A DNA stretch of 64,000 nt from Imbricaverruca yamaguchii. Its lineage: Eukaryota; Arthropoda; Thecostraca; Neoverrucidae. The position numbers were made by a program, and so were the translations under genes. Shown piece after piece: positions 33,805-45,300 of the stretch. Within the stretch, counting starts at the first letter, position 1; every line of letters begins with the position of its first letter. Location of the stretch: the NCBI GenBank assembly GCA_034440575.1, contig JAOTOL010001620.1, forward strand, positions 2,308,501 through 2,372,500. Direction: 5' to 3'. Under the pieces are notes generated by a model. That model ran no database searches, had not been told where the DNA came from, and worked only from the letters and a program-made list of their open reading frames with translations.

Positions 33805-34560
33805 AAAAATGACATGGTTAGATATCTATAAAAATAGTCGGGTATGACATCAGAAGACAGCTATGGCGGTTTATTTGAGACTATTGGAAATTAATTCGCT
33901 AATGTAGAGCATCTGATATACAAAAAAAGTAATACAATGTGATAACTTGAGACAGAAATCTTGGAGTTGAGCGCAAAAATGACAGGGTTAAATATGTATA
34001 GAAGTAGTAGAATATGGCATCAGAAGGTAGCTGATTTTATGCCAGCTTATTTGAGACCATTGGAAATTAATTCGCGTATGTAGAACATCCAGTTTTCAAT
34101 TTGAAGGAGTAGAATGTGATAATTTTAGACACAAATATTTGAATTGAGTGCAAAAATGACAGGGTTAGCTATCTATAAAAGTAGTTGAACATGGTATCAA
34201 AAGACAGCTGATTTAATGCCGGTTTATTTGAGACCATTGGCTATTAATTCGGTAATGTAGAACATCTGATATACCATTTAATGTAGTACGATGTGATAAT
34301 TTGTTGCACAGATTCTGGAATTAAGTGTAAAAGTGACAGGTTTAAACGTTCATGGAAGTTATTCAGGATGATATAAAAATGTAGCACGCTCCATTTTAGT
34401 TTCGTTAAGAACATTGAAAATTGTCAGCACATCACACAGAAGATGCATGACGCGCATTTATCACAAGATATTGGGTGGCCAATTGCTTTCATTTCACTTT
34501 AACGGCAAAGTGACAGGGTGAAATGATTTGATAATAAAATGAACTACGCATCATAAGAGA
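33805..34560. repeat. ~175-bp satellite-like tandem array (about 4-5 units)
   Basis: The word gacagggtta or a close variant recurs at 33,811, 33,981, 34,158, 34,335 and 34,512, giving spacings of 170, 177, 177 and 177. Units share gagaccattggaaattaatt, cggtaatgtagaacatct and gtgataattt. Divergence between units is moderate. Confidence 0.88.
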
Positions 34561-34869
34561 GCTTGTTTCAATGTCGTTCAAATTTGACCATTGGAAATCA
34601 CCTGCAACTTCCCTAGAAACTAGAATGTAGCATTAATCAGAGCCAACCCACTCTGGTGGTGTTCTTTCACAAAGCCACCACCAGAGGCACCACCGGTACT
34701 ATGTCCGCTCATGACGCCTAACGTGTTGCAAAGACGACCATTTGGAGAGAAAGGGTTTAATGTGGTGTAAGTGTGTGGTGTTATGATTCCAGTATGCCAA
34801 GAGAGACTGTTAGTGTGGGGGGGGGGGAGGTCACTGTGGGAGGTGGCACCGGGAAGTGAGAGCGGGTGG

Positions 34870-36112
34870 GATGTCTCGCTCAACGAGCGAGTTCATCCGC
34901 CCGTTCGTTGCCCGGTATCCCCATGTGGCCAGGAACGCAGAGTAGTGTGAGCTGGAGGTGAGCATGATGGGTGTGGTAGAGTTGACGGTTAGCGTGGAGT
35001 GTGGGGTGTGAGGTGTTGTGTATGGCTGCGAAAGCGTCAGTGGATGTGCGTGAGTCAGTACAGATGATGATGGGTATGGTGATATAGGTGATATGGGTAT
35101 GTTTCCGTTAGGTAATATAGGGGCTGAAACAGAGTTCTTTGTCTAGGACGATGCCAAGATAGATGAGGGTGGCTTCCTGAGGGATAATTTGGTCGCGATA
35201 GCGTAGCGGTTTCAGAGGCGGAATGTACGTAGGGAGCTGGGAGAAATTCATCGTGACTGCTTTCGTGAGGGAGATCTGCAGTCCCCAAAGGGAGCAGCAG
35301 GAAGCAATTTGATCCATGGCGCGCTACATGAGGTAATTTGCTTTGTCTCCCGATGGATGTACGCACCAACTGGCCAGATCGTCGGCGTAAATAGAGGGAT
35401 TTAGACAGCCATGCCTAAAATACTGACCTGTACTGACCTCTACAAAATTTTACCCTGATGCAAATTTGTAGAGGTGAGAGCGTCATTGATCATGATGAGG
35501 GAGAGTGAGGGGGATAAAACGGTGCCTTGTGGGACTCCTTGATCAAGTTGGCGGGGCCGAGAGTGGATGTTGCCGCAGCTGACAGTGAATGTTTTATCAG
35601 CGAGAAAGTTCGTGACAAATCTGGCACTTCTGCCCTTGATCCCAATTCGGCGTAATTTGATTCGGAGTGCAGAACTGTGCACTTTATGAAAAGCGGATTG
35701 TAAACGGAGAAAAAGTGCGACGGTTGCAATTATTTTTTCTCATGAAGTCGCACTGCGTACAGTCAACAATTTGGAGGAGGTTGTCAGTGGTGGTGCGTCT
35801 GAGTCGATAATTGCTTGGGAAGGGGGAGACAATTTTGTTGTTGTCGAGATAAACCCTGATTCGCCCACTGACCATTAGCTCGAAGACTTTAGAGGCACAA
35901 CTAGTAAGAGAGATAGGGCGATAGCTCGAGGGCAGGTGGTGAGGTTTGCGTAGTTCAGCGGCGAGAATGATAGCACTAGTGGACCAAGAAGGGGGAAGGT
36001 GCCGTCGGTCCATAGCTGGCTTAGTGTCGAAAGGAGATTGTCTTTTCCTGAGTTTTGTAGATTTCCGGAGTATGCCAATTGTCGTACAAATAGGTTTGTA
36101 GATGATATCCAC
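34870..36112 (-). mobile_element. Decayed non-LTR retrotransposon with reverse transcriptase and RNase H (I/LOA-like)
   Basis: Reading on minus, blocks occur in order but in different frames. YRPISLTSCASKVFELMV and RRTTTDNLLQIVD (RT 1-3) lie in 36,112-35,684. GIKGRSARFVTNFLADKTF and QGVPQGTVLSPSL lie in 35,682-35,440. YADD is at 35,389-35,378. LIYLGIVLDKEL lies in 35,317-35,108. The RNase H end PGHMGIPGNERADELAR is at about 34,934-34,884, followed at once by a stop. At least three frameshifts separate these, so it is dead. The apurinic endonuclease and ORF1 are not visible upstream. An RNase H domain after the RT places it with I/LOA-like rather than CR1-like elements. Confidence 0.85.
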
Positions 36113-37075
36113 TCGTGCAGAAAAGATTAAGAGGAATTTATTGCTGCGATGTTCTAGTTCCTGATAGCAACAAAATCCAACCTTTTCCTACGCCTGCTTT
36201 GTTCTACTTGCCTACGATTCGGCTGTTGCCAAGTTGAAGAAAAACTGTCTTTCACGTCATTTGAATTGCTATGCATAGGAGTAAAGAGAGGAAGTAGAAC
36301 AAACAAAAAATTGGCAATGCCAACAACAAGGCAATTTGTGTTCTTCTAAAATTGTTTCACGATGCTTTTTGTAGGCTAGCTGTTGGCTTACTCCCATAAT
36401 TTACTTCTTTGCTGTTAAGCAACACCGGATGTTGACGGTATGTGTGAGCAGTGGAAATAACGCGCCGGGCATTGGTCGCTGTGTCGTCAGCACTGCCGCC
36501 GCCCGCGCCGTCGCCGGTTTTGTCGCCGGCCACCCGTCCTGCGAGTCGCCGTCGCCGTTCAACCTTGCTCGTTGCACCCTAGTCATTGGCAATGCTATGA
36601 AGCTTGTGCTACGGGAGACAAAGGTCCCGTTGTAGGAAGGAAATCAGTCCACATCAGCATGTGGGTTTTATTCAGCACCTGATTTCAGATCATGCACTGC
36701 TGTGATAGCCTACCCCGCCCTCACACACCACCCCAATACTGCATGCCATTACTCCCCCCCTATCGCCCCATAGTCATGTGATGTCAGCACACGGCGGAGA
36801 AAGAGTGAGAGGCGATCTGAGAAGCACGGCTCCAACTTACCCGTTAGGAGCTCTTTGAACTCTGAGAGGAACCGGTACTGAGCCGGCATACCGGCAAGAT
36901 TGCTTCAAAATGTCCCGTCCATTGCGCAGACTGATTCCGTTCCCACTCACCGACATTATCAGCCTCAGCCTCAGCCTAACCGACACCCCCAGCACCTTGG
37001 TGTCCTGATGTACAAGCACTCGGATGCCAGCTCGCCATCAAAATACCACCTTCAAATGCAAGTGAATACACTTAT
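36113..37075. other. Spacer, no gene supported
   Basis: 36,420-36,620 has GC-rich open frames on both strands with no recognisable protein. Confidence 0.5.
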
Positions 37076-37722
37076 AGACGTAGAGACATATAAGATTAGT
37101 GCAACTATGAGCCACAAGGACCCTCCTTGGCTGCACTCTGTACACTCAACCAGTTGCCCACCAAATCCGTCGATCAGCCCTCCCTGCAATACTGAAAAGC
37201 AAACCCTCTATTCAAATATTGATCGTCTATGCTGCTTTTAATGATGTTCAATGTGCTGTTACTTTCAATGGTTTCTGACAGCTGGTTCCAGTGTTCTACT
37301 ACCCTGTTGGTGAAGAAAGACTGTCTTAACCTTGTTCTGCTGTGGTTAACTTCAATTTTGAATTGATGACCTCTAATTGCATCGTTTCTGTTAAATTCAA
37401 GCATTTCCCCAAGATATCCCTTCTCCAGACCATGGACAAATTTAAAGACCTCGATGAGATCTTCTCTCAGCCTTCTATATCTAAGTGAAACATATTCAAT
37501 GTATTCAATCTTTCCTCATATGCCAGGCTGCTCATATCGTTAACCATTTTGTAGCCCTCTTTTGTACTCTCTTTAAAGCCAACAATCTTTTTCGTAGCCA
37601 GGTTGCTTATATCGCTAACCATTTTGTAGCCCTCTTTTGTACTCTCTTTAAAAGCGAACAATCTTTTTCGTAGCTAGGAGACCAAGCTTGGATGCAGTAT
37701 TCCAAATGTGGCCTGATATCTG
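37076..37722 (-). mobile_element. CR1-type LINE 3' fragment (copy 2) with an internal duplication
   Basis: Homologous to 33,099-33,640 but longer at the 5' side: a minus frame reads ADIRPHLEYCIQAWSPSYEK, the conserved RT-thumb block. A segment of about 82 bp encoding LLxRVQKRATKM is tandemly duplicated (37,519-37,676). The reading frame is broken by frameshifts, and the 8-mer tail has decayed (agacgtagagacatataa). It is therefore older than copy 1. Confidence 0.85.
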
Positions 37723-37723
37723 C

Positions 37724-37771
<48 letters not shown>
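37724..37771. repeat. (TA)n microsatellite between two CR1 copies
   Basis: About 48 bp of TA. It touches the 5' end of copy 2 and the 3' tail of copy 3. Confidence 0.95.
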
Positions 37772-37776
<5 letters not shown>

Positions 37777-37880
37777 ACATAAAGACATAAAGACATAAAA
37801 GATTAGTGCAACTATGAGCCACAAGGGCCCTTCTTGGTTGCACTCTGTACACTGGACCAGTTGCCCACCAAAACTGTCAA

Positions 37881-39015
37881 TCAGCCCTCCCTGTAATACT
37901 GAAAAGCAAGCCCTATATTCTTATAATGATTGTCTATGCTGTTTTTAAAGATGTTCAATGTGCTGCTACTGACGATGTTTTCTGGCAGCTGCTGAGTTTC
38001 CTTCAAGTATGATTTGAACTTTTCCCACATTTCACAGGCATTTAAATTGGAGAATTCTTCTTCCCATCTGATGGCACTTAAAGCCGCTCTCATGCCGTTA
38101 AAGTCTGCTCTGTTGAAATTTGGAACCTTTACCAAATTATCCTTGATAATTTCCCCTACATGTGCCTTGAATCTAACTATGTTATGGCCACTTTTTCCCA
38201 GAGTTTCGCCTACAGTCAAGTCTTGAACCAAGTCACTTAAATCCGAGAATACAAGGTCCAAGAATGAACCATGCCTGGTAGGTTCCGATACAAACTGGTG
38301 TAAGAACAGGTCCTCTTCAAGGCATTTCCTAAACATTTTGCATGATGGGGTGCCAACACCAGCATTTTCATAACCTTTTAGATTAAAGTCACCGAGAATA
38401 AGGCACTTCCTCTTAAAGTTTCTACTGATTTCCTCACAAATCACCTTGTCAAGCTCCAGTTGCTGAGAATGTGGCAGGGTTCCTGATCGGTAGAAAGCTC
38501 CTATCCTAAGAGTATTGCTGTTGCCTTTTCCCACAGTGACATCAAGCCAAATGGACTCCACAGACACATTTTTATCCCCACCTGCTACTTTTTGAGAACT
38601 GAATAAGCTATTAATATAGAGCATTACACCACCCCCTTTCATTGCTGGACCCCTATTGCACGAAAACATATTGTATCCCTGGATCTCATAGTCCTGTAAG
38701 TTATCTCCAAAAATACCCTTCACTGACCCATGCCTCCGTAATGCAAACAAAATCCGGTTCCTCCTCAGCAACATAACACTTGAACTCATCAAATTTGGAA
38801 CGGATACTCTGAGCATTAAACATCATACACTTAACGAATGCTCCATAACCACCTTTGGCTTTTTCATATTGAGGAGTTCTTTTATCACTAGATGAACTAT
38901 AACTCTGTCCCCTTGAGTTGCTGCTGTCCCTATTTGCAGACTTTGAGGTTCTATTTCCTTGGCTGACACTATTAGAATATTCCTGAGTTGGCAATGCAAT
39001 TTCATCCCTCCCCAC
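37881..39015 (-). pseudogene. CR1 ORF2 remnant: endonuclease domain fused to C-terminus
   Basis: The N-terminal part (39,015 to about 38,725) reads CMMFNAQSIRSKFDEFKCYV then DFVCITEAWVSE, the first block of the apurinic-like endonuclease. A frameshift near 38,725 leads into GIFGDNLQDYEIQGYNMFSC, GGGVMLYIN, LRIGAFYRS, KCLILGDFNLKG (catalytic GDFN) and SGHNIVRFKA (the SxH block). RT motifs are absent because of the deletion near 37,993. The function would be target-site nicking during retrotransposition. Confidence 0.85.
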
Positions 39016-39023
39016 CCCATTTC

Positions 39024-39970
39024 CTAGTTTCCCTGAAGGACATGCTCGTATACTTTGCCTAACACATGGACCCCCTTCTCAGAAAAATGCAGGCCATCCC
39101 TCTGATAGAGGTCCCACGATGCATAAAACCTGCTCCACTCGTCCACAAATGTAAAACCTAGCTCATGGCAGAGCTTTCCTACCCTGGCGTTAGCTGCCAG
39201 TGCCCTAGAGCTCCACTCAGGGAGGCTCTAGCCCTAGGCAAAATTCCTGTTATAATGACTCTATTGGTACCCTTGAGGGTGGCCAGAAGGGCCCTGTACT
39301 CCCGCAGAAGCTCCTCACTCCTAGTCTGACCTATGTTATTTACCCCTACATGCACTATGACTGTGTTAAACTGGTGATTACTGGTGACCTGTGCCACCGC
39401 AGGTACCAGGTCCTTCACCTTGGCACCAGGCCTGGTGATGCACCTCCTGTCCCTCCTACCTTTACAAAATACCCTCTCTAAATATCGCACCCGAGAGTCT
39501 CCTATGACCAGCACTGACTCCTTACTACTGTTATCCTGGGGGCAGTCATCCAATGCCTGGAACATATTTGTTGTTACTATGCCTGCCCGCTGGGCCGGTT
39601 GGCTAGACTTCCTCCCGCTCCTACCACCTGCCACCTGCCACTCACTAACCTTTTCCTTAGGTTCGCGTCTCCAAATCCTCCACCCCCTGACCTCATGCCA
39701 CTTCCCCTCCTGTGACCTACCAGAACTACCCCTCCTCTGTTCACTATTAAAACTTCCCTCCTGAGAGATCCCAGCCACCTCCACAGTAGGGGAAGCCTCA
39801 GCTACCTGGTGGCCTGCGACCACCTGGGCATATGATGTCCCTGCTACGGAGTGACCCCTTGTTGCTTTATCTTGCCTACCCTGTGCAACAAGGGCAGCCT
39901 TGAGATTGGAAACCTCTGCCTTAAGGGTCCTAATTTCTTCCTCTAGTGCCTGCATCCTGGTCGAAACCAT
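39024..39970 (-). pseudogene. CR1 ORF1 with coiled coil and SGNH/GDSL-type esterase domain, frameshifted
   Basis: The protein starts MVSTRMQALEEEIRTLKAEV, a short coiled coil, followed by a polar linker and an SGNH hydrolase-like domain: VLVIGDSRVRYLERVF (block I, catalytic Ser), VIVHVGVNNIGQ (block III, Asn), VIITGILPR and, after a frameshift near 39,215, LYQRDGLHFSEKGVHVL (block V, catalytic Asp and His). It ends at a TAG at 39,024. Esterase-type ORF1 proteins are known from CR1/L2-group LINEs, where they are thought to act in nucleoprotein assembly or membrane association. All catalytic residues survive; only the one frameshift breaks it. Confidence 0.85.
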
Positions 39971-40671
39971 CCTAAACGCTGCAGCTTATGCCTAGATTTA
40001 GATTCAAATTAACTCGCTAAGCAACCGACGAAAAAGCTAACTATCATTCACTATAAATCGCTACCTCCTATACTGTCAGTTTATTATCTGAGTGCCTCAA
40101 GAAAAGCAGAAACTATTAAACAATTGGTTGTTTTTTTTTTTTGTTTTTTTTTTTTAAATTAAATAAATACACAAGATGTCTAATCTAATTTTCTTCAACA
40201 CAGTATGACTTATGGCTAGACAGAAAAATGAACAGTCACACAGCACTTATGAATACCCCCAACTTACTGCTAATTAAATTATCTTAAACTTCAACACCAA
40301 ACACACTATGCACACCAAAAAATAAATAAAGTATGTTAGGATAGTATGAATGTTGTCTAATGTACTTATGAAATCTACACACTTGTAATATCTCCTACTA
40401 CAGAAATCGAAGCGTCGAGAACACGCCGAAAGCCACGCGGCCTCGCTTTGGCGCACACAAGATGGCGCCCTGCGGCGTCGCTAGGTTAATATAGTATAGT
40501 TTGCGTGCTACGAAAATGCTTATAAGATAAAAACTAATGAAATATAATCACAGAAGTAATTGCTAAACACCTATCCACAGCTTAGACTAGAGTACTGCCC
40601 TGTTCTGCAGCGACTTATCTGGAAACCTGGAGCTGCGGCGCGCGTGCTTCCACCTTGAAACCTGGCGGCAA

Positions 40672-40688
40672 TATATATATATATATAA
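40672..40688. repeat. Short (TA)n block at the 5' end of the CR1 copy
   Basis: TA repeat running into ataaatataatg. It is probably the other half of the microsatellite at 37,724-37,771. Confidence 0.8.
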
Positions 40689-40909
40689 ATATAATGCGAA
40701 CAACATGGAACCATCGATGTGTGTTAGAATCTGCTACTCTACCATATTGGGTTCCAAACAATTATAAAGATACTTTTAAGTTGAAGATTCTTTCATCCAG
40801 ACGCTATTTTTGACCTCGACAAAGTTGATTGCACTTTAATTTAGTTTACTTAATTCTGGGCGCTTCTGGGGGCCATGGTCGGAACGGCCCTCCCTGGATT
40901 CGTCAGTGG

Positions 40910-40911
<2 letters not shown>

Positions 40912-40972
<61 letters not shown>
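40912..40972. repeat. (TA)n microsatellite
   Basis: About 55 bp of TA. Surrounding 40,690-41,520 shows no gene. Confidence 0.95.
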
Positions 40973-40974
<2 letters not shown>

Positions 40975-41524
40975 CGGATCTGACGCCGAAAAACCGAAAA
41001 TTGACCACCCCCCAAACAGGTCGGTTAGATCCGGCAGTATCAGGTGCCACTAACATATGGCATGAAAAGGATTCCAGTTGATAACGCAGATGACGATTGG
41101 CAGCAGGAAGAGGAATCTTGAGCAGCCTTTTAGGGAATCATTGAAAGGCTTACACAGCTCGCGAAATGTTCTCTTGTCACACAGTGCTTCACAATTAATG
41201 TCCTAGTTATACACGCTTGTACAGCATGTTTTGAAGAAAATACTCACCTATTATTGAGATTTTGCGCATTCCCAGTATTCCCACCCCTTGTATCCGCCCT
41301 GGTACTGCGGAATCCATCGTCACCATTCAGCTGACTCCAGCCCCTGTAGAAATGCCAAAGCAATGGGAATGGTACGTTCCTGGGTACTAGTACGTACGGT
41401 ATTTTGTACAGTACTGCAGTGGCCATTGCCCGCGTACTTGACATTTCACCTGATCACATTTCTTTGCATTGCTTCAGTGTTTAATACAACGAAGAATGGC
41501 TCTTAAGTGCTCCTGGGATTTAGA

Positions 41525-41719
41525 CATTGTGTGAGGCGATATGTACGACCCTCAATATACCAGGAGGTGCTGAGTTTACATCAAAGGTAACGTTAGGGAT
41601 TATGCTATATTACTCAACGTTTCGGCCAGGGGCCATCGTCACTCCCCCTAACGTTACTTTTGATGCAAGCTCAGCACCTCCTGGTATATTGAGGGTCGTA
41701 CATTTCGTCTCACGCATTG
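41525..41719. mobile_element. Foldback element with ~74-bp arms
   Basis: Left arm 41,525-41,598 and right arm 41,647-41,719 are inverted copies (atgtacgaccctcaatatac, caggaggtgctgag, gtaacgttaggg), differing at a handful of positions. The 48-bp centre contains cgtttcggccaggggccatc, a motif recurrent in Penelope-like and other retroelements, where it is the complement of a hammerhead ribozyme core. No coding capacity. Confidence 0.8.
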
Positions 41720-42397
41720 CTTCAGTGTCGATTTTCATACCTTTGAGGGGTCCTCAGCTCCCTCAATGGTATGCAAATTCACACTCATCATCACGGCTGG
41801 ATTTGTGCTTTACAATCATGAATGTCAAGAGGAAAACTTAATGGTAATGAGCCGGGCTGGAGATGTTTCACGAAGCCATGGACATCCAATAGACATATTT
41901 TCAGATTGGATGGGGAAAGCATCGAACTGACATTAACATTGCACCAATTCAGGGGTCCAGACCTCTTCCTCGACCCACCCTGGATCTCCAGCTATGGTAA
42001 TAGAATAATGTCTCTTGACAACTCCGAGATCGCAATCTCTGTTGCAGTTTCCAGTGAATCTTGAGCATTTTTCAAGGAGTAGTCCATTGCCAAACAGGAC
42101 GATTAACCTCAAAATGAAAAAAGAAGTGAAGGTAAATTTCTGGAGATAATAATGTCCTGGGTGCGAAAAAAAATCCAGAAAAGTCTATTTTGTCAAGCCA
42201 TCTCACGACTTCTTGCGGCGGTCAATCATCTATTGATATCAGCGGTTTCAAACCCACGACAACAAAGCCATAACAACGTAATTTGTATTCTACTTCGGAC
42301 CTGTTTCGGTTGCAAACAACAAGTGCGTCAATTTCGGCAGCATTAACCGGCGCAGAGACTGCTTTGACTTTGTGCTGCGTGTATTTACCGTGCCATT

Positions 42398-45300
42398 ATG
42401 TCAGGAGTTAAGTTCTCTACGAGGGCTTATTGCAAAATTATTCTTCATGCAGCGAAGTATCCACATGAAGCTGTGAACGGTATCCTGCTTTCAGCAAGAG
42501 ATCTGGATGACTCAAGCCAAAATATGTTTGTGGATGCCATTCCATTATTTCACTTGTCACTAGAGCTATCACCAATGTGTGAGGTTGCACTTGAGCAGGT
42601 GTGTATAATACCACCCCTTGTTACCCTTATGCATTGTAATTGAAGTTATGTGGAGGGCAGTTTATCTTCAGGAGTTGACCTCATTTGGTAATACATTTGT
42701 ACCTTGAGGTGTTTTATGAATTCTTAGAATTTATCATTATAATACAATGTTTGTGAATGTGACTAAGATAATGGGACCACTCATTCTCTGTGCAAATGCT
42801 TACTTGTCAGGTTGTGAGTAAAATAACACCAAAAAAGTGGCTTTGAGTTAGGTAACATAGCATGAAAGTATATGTTCCTATTCTAACCTCACTTAATATT
42901 TAAAAAATACACATTGATACTAGAAAAGATCAAGCCATTCATTTTCATAATTTAAAAAGCCAAACCTAACCTAACCTAACCTAATGTCACCTGCTTTTGG
43001 AGAAAAAATAAGGAACTGAGAAGAAAAAAATCATGCAAGTTTTGAAGAAACAAAATTGAACAAGTTTTCCAACTCCAAAATCCTAAGATAGCCTGACCTA
43101 ACCATACATACATAAGATAAGCCCATTTGTTGGCTTTATGGAGGTCAATGTGTGTAAAAACTTGTTTTGTTATCACCTTGAAGCACAATAGGTAATTCTA
43201 TTTGATCTGTTATTTGAGTCAGCCATAATAGTCACCAAAATATAGTTTAATATATAATAGATTGAGTGTTATATACCTAAATAGGTGAGTCAGGAATGTA
43301 TTCCACAATACTACCTTTTGTGGTTTTAGGGATGAATAGGCTAGAGGTAAGTTTGCAACTCAATCAAAAGGTTGTGGGTTTTGGTCTCATGTGTTGCTAC
43401 TCTTTGTCTGTGACCAATCAGAGCAAGAGATTGATGACACTACATACTCAACAGTCAACATGTAAAAACCAATAACCACCACTACATTTTGTGGTTTGGA
43501 AACAGTTGGGGTGTGTGTAATCAGTACCAGTTGCATGTGTAATCCATCCTTACTGCAAAAACTGCCATTTTGACCAAATTTAGTAATAGTATCTGCATCA
43601 GTCACATCTGGAATATCCACAGATACATATGATGACCAGAATCACATGTCTGAGCATATTGACATTGATGACTCATGTTCCTGTCAGCATGGATGATCAG
43701 AATGAACAGATAAAAATAAGAAAAAATGTTAATGCAGCACTGGCTAAATGCCAACTTTTTCTTTGCATGCTTTCTGTTTGGGTTGCTTTTTGCCTTTTGT
43801 TTTTGGTTTATTTTGGAAATTGTTTTCCAGAAATATTAATGTTGTATATTTATAATGTATACTAGATGATTTTACTGGAAAAGTATAGTTGAAAATATCA
43901 AAAGTGTTTGCTCCTACATATATTATGCCATATGACCTTCATCAAATGCTACAAAGATAATTATTTGTAAGCTGGTGCATGTTTATGAGTTGAGAAATCC
44001 TGAAGTATCCTGATGATATCCAGTGCATGGTGGTTATGTGGCTCAAAGAGTGTGGTATTGTTTCACTCTAGTTGATAATTGCTTATTCTATGCTTTGCAT
44101 TTTTTGTTGGTTGCTTACAAGGTGTGAAATGACACTAATTAGCACAAACATGATAGCTGATTATTCTGCAAGATTCTGGTCATGAGGTCAGTAATGGGCA
44201 TTGCAATCAACATGGGATTTGGCATGGATTTTGGTTATTAACTTTTTACAGTTTGCTTGTGTCATACGATAGATCCATCTGGACTGAGGGTGAAGTCTGT
44301 CTGTGGTCACAATTACCCAGTGGCACCAGGTGATAAAGCCCTCTGCCATGCTTTGCACCATGAGAATCCACCCCATGAGTGTTGACACATGCAGCTATCT
44401 TCTTGAGGATGTCCTCATCTATGTGCTCCACTGGCAGGCCATTTCTCTAGACTGTGAAGTGCTGTGATGTCCAGGGTAGGTGATGTTGCAGGTTTCACCC
44501 ATGGTTGGTATGCATTTAATAATGTAGAAATCAATCTGCTCTTTGCTTTGCCAATGCAACCAAATGTGCATCCAGGTTTCAGATATGTTGATCAATATGC
44601 ATGTAGAAGTCTGCAAATGAACAAAAAAAGTGATATAATGTTCTCAACATGCTGGTGCATTGTACAGTTTGATTCTGTAATTCAGATTTGTAATTGCATA
44701 TTTTCAGATTGAGAGCTACTGCAATAGTCAAGGCTTGAAAATAACAGGCTACTACCATGCCAATGAACACTACAAGAGTACAATGTAAGTATGCATTGGT
44801 ACATTTTTGTTTTGTTTTGCATGTGTCAGTGTTATCTAGCATGGCATGCATTCAAAGTCAATTGATTACAGAGTCAATACAGTTCATCTTATCAGCATGT
44901 TCATTATGTTTGATGTGCTTTTATAAATAATGGAATGTGATTAAATTGCATTGATAGGGATGAAAAATGGATGGATAATTTCTTCTTGACCAAAATTCAA
45001 CACCATGTTGTGTCAACACTAGGCCTTGTGTTATTTCCTGGGGTTATTTCCTGGGAGAGAGCTGTGATTTTCAGGGATGGCTGCAGGTGTGTGTGTGTGT
45101 TAGGGGGTGGAGGGTGGAGGCATATACAGGTGTAATGCCTTCTATGTGTTGTGTGTGTGGTGGGTTCCCAATATGAAGCATGTGTGACATGCTTCCTATT
45201 GGGTGCATTTATCTCAAGTTAGTTAAGAATCACTCATGGAGCTATTGAAGTATTATGATTCTGGATAAGCTAGCCATTTGTAATGGTGTAATGATTGTGA

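Larger units (their letters stand above)
37772..40671 (-). mobile_element. CR1-type LINE (copy 3), nearly full length but with the reverse transcriptase deleted
   Basis: On minus: a putative 5' UTR from about 40,671, ORF1 (39,970-39,024), ORF2 endonuclease (39,015 to about 37,993), an internal deletion, the last 36 codons of ORF2 (ending 37,881), a short 3' UTR and a (TTTATGTC)n tail at 37,772-37,799. The junction fuses FKSYLKET of the endonuclease linker to QQLPENIVSSSTL of the C-terminus, so the whole RT is missing. The element could move only with help from another copy. (TA)n lies at both outer ends (37,724-37,771 and 40,672-40,688). The exact 5' limit is inferred from that microsatellite. 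Confidence 0.85.

Noticed and set aside
44188..44616. Minus-strand frames in EMC8/9 intron 1 (DEDILKKIAACVNTHG)
   Set aside because: They look protein-like but match no family I know, lie in CpG-poor intron sequence where stops are sparse, and have no splice context.
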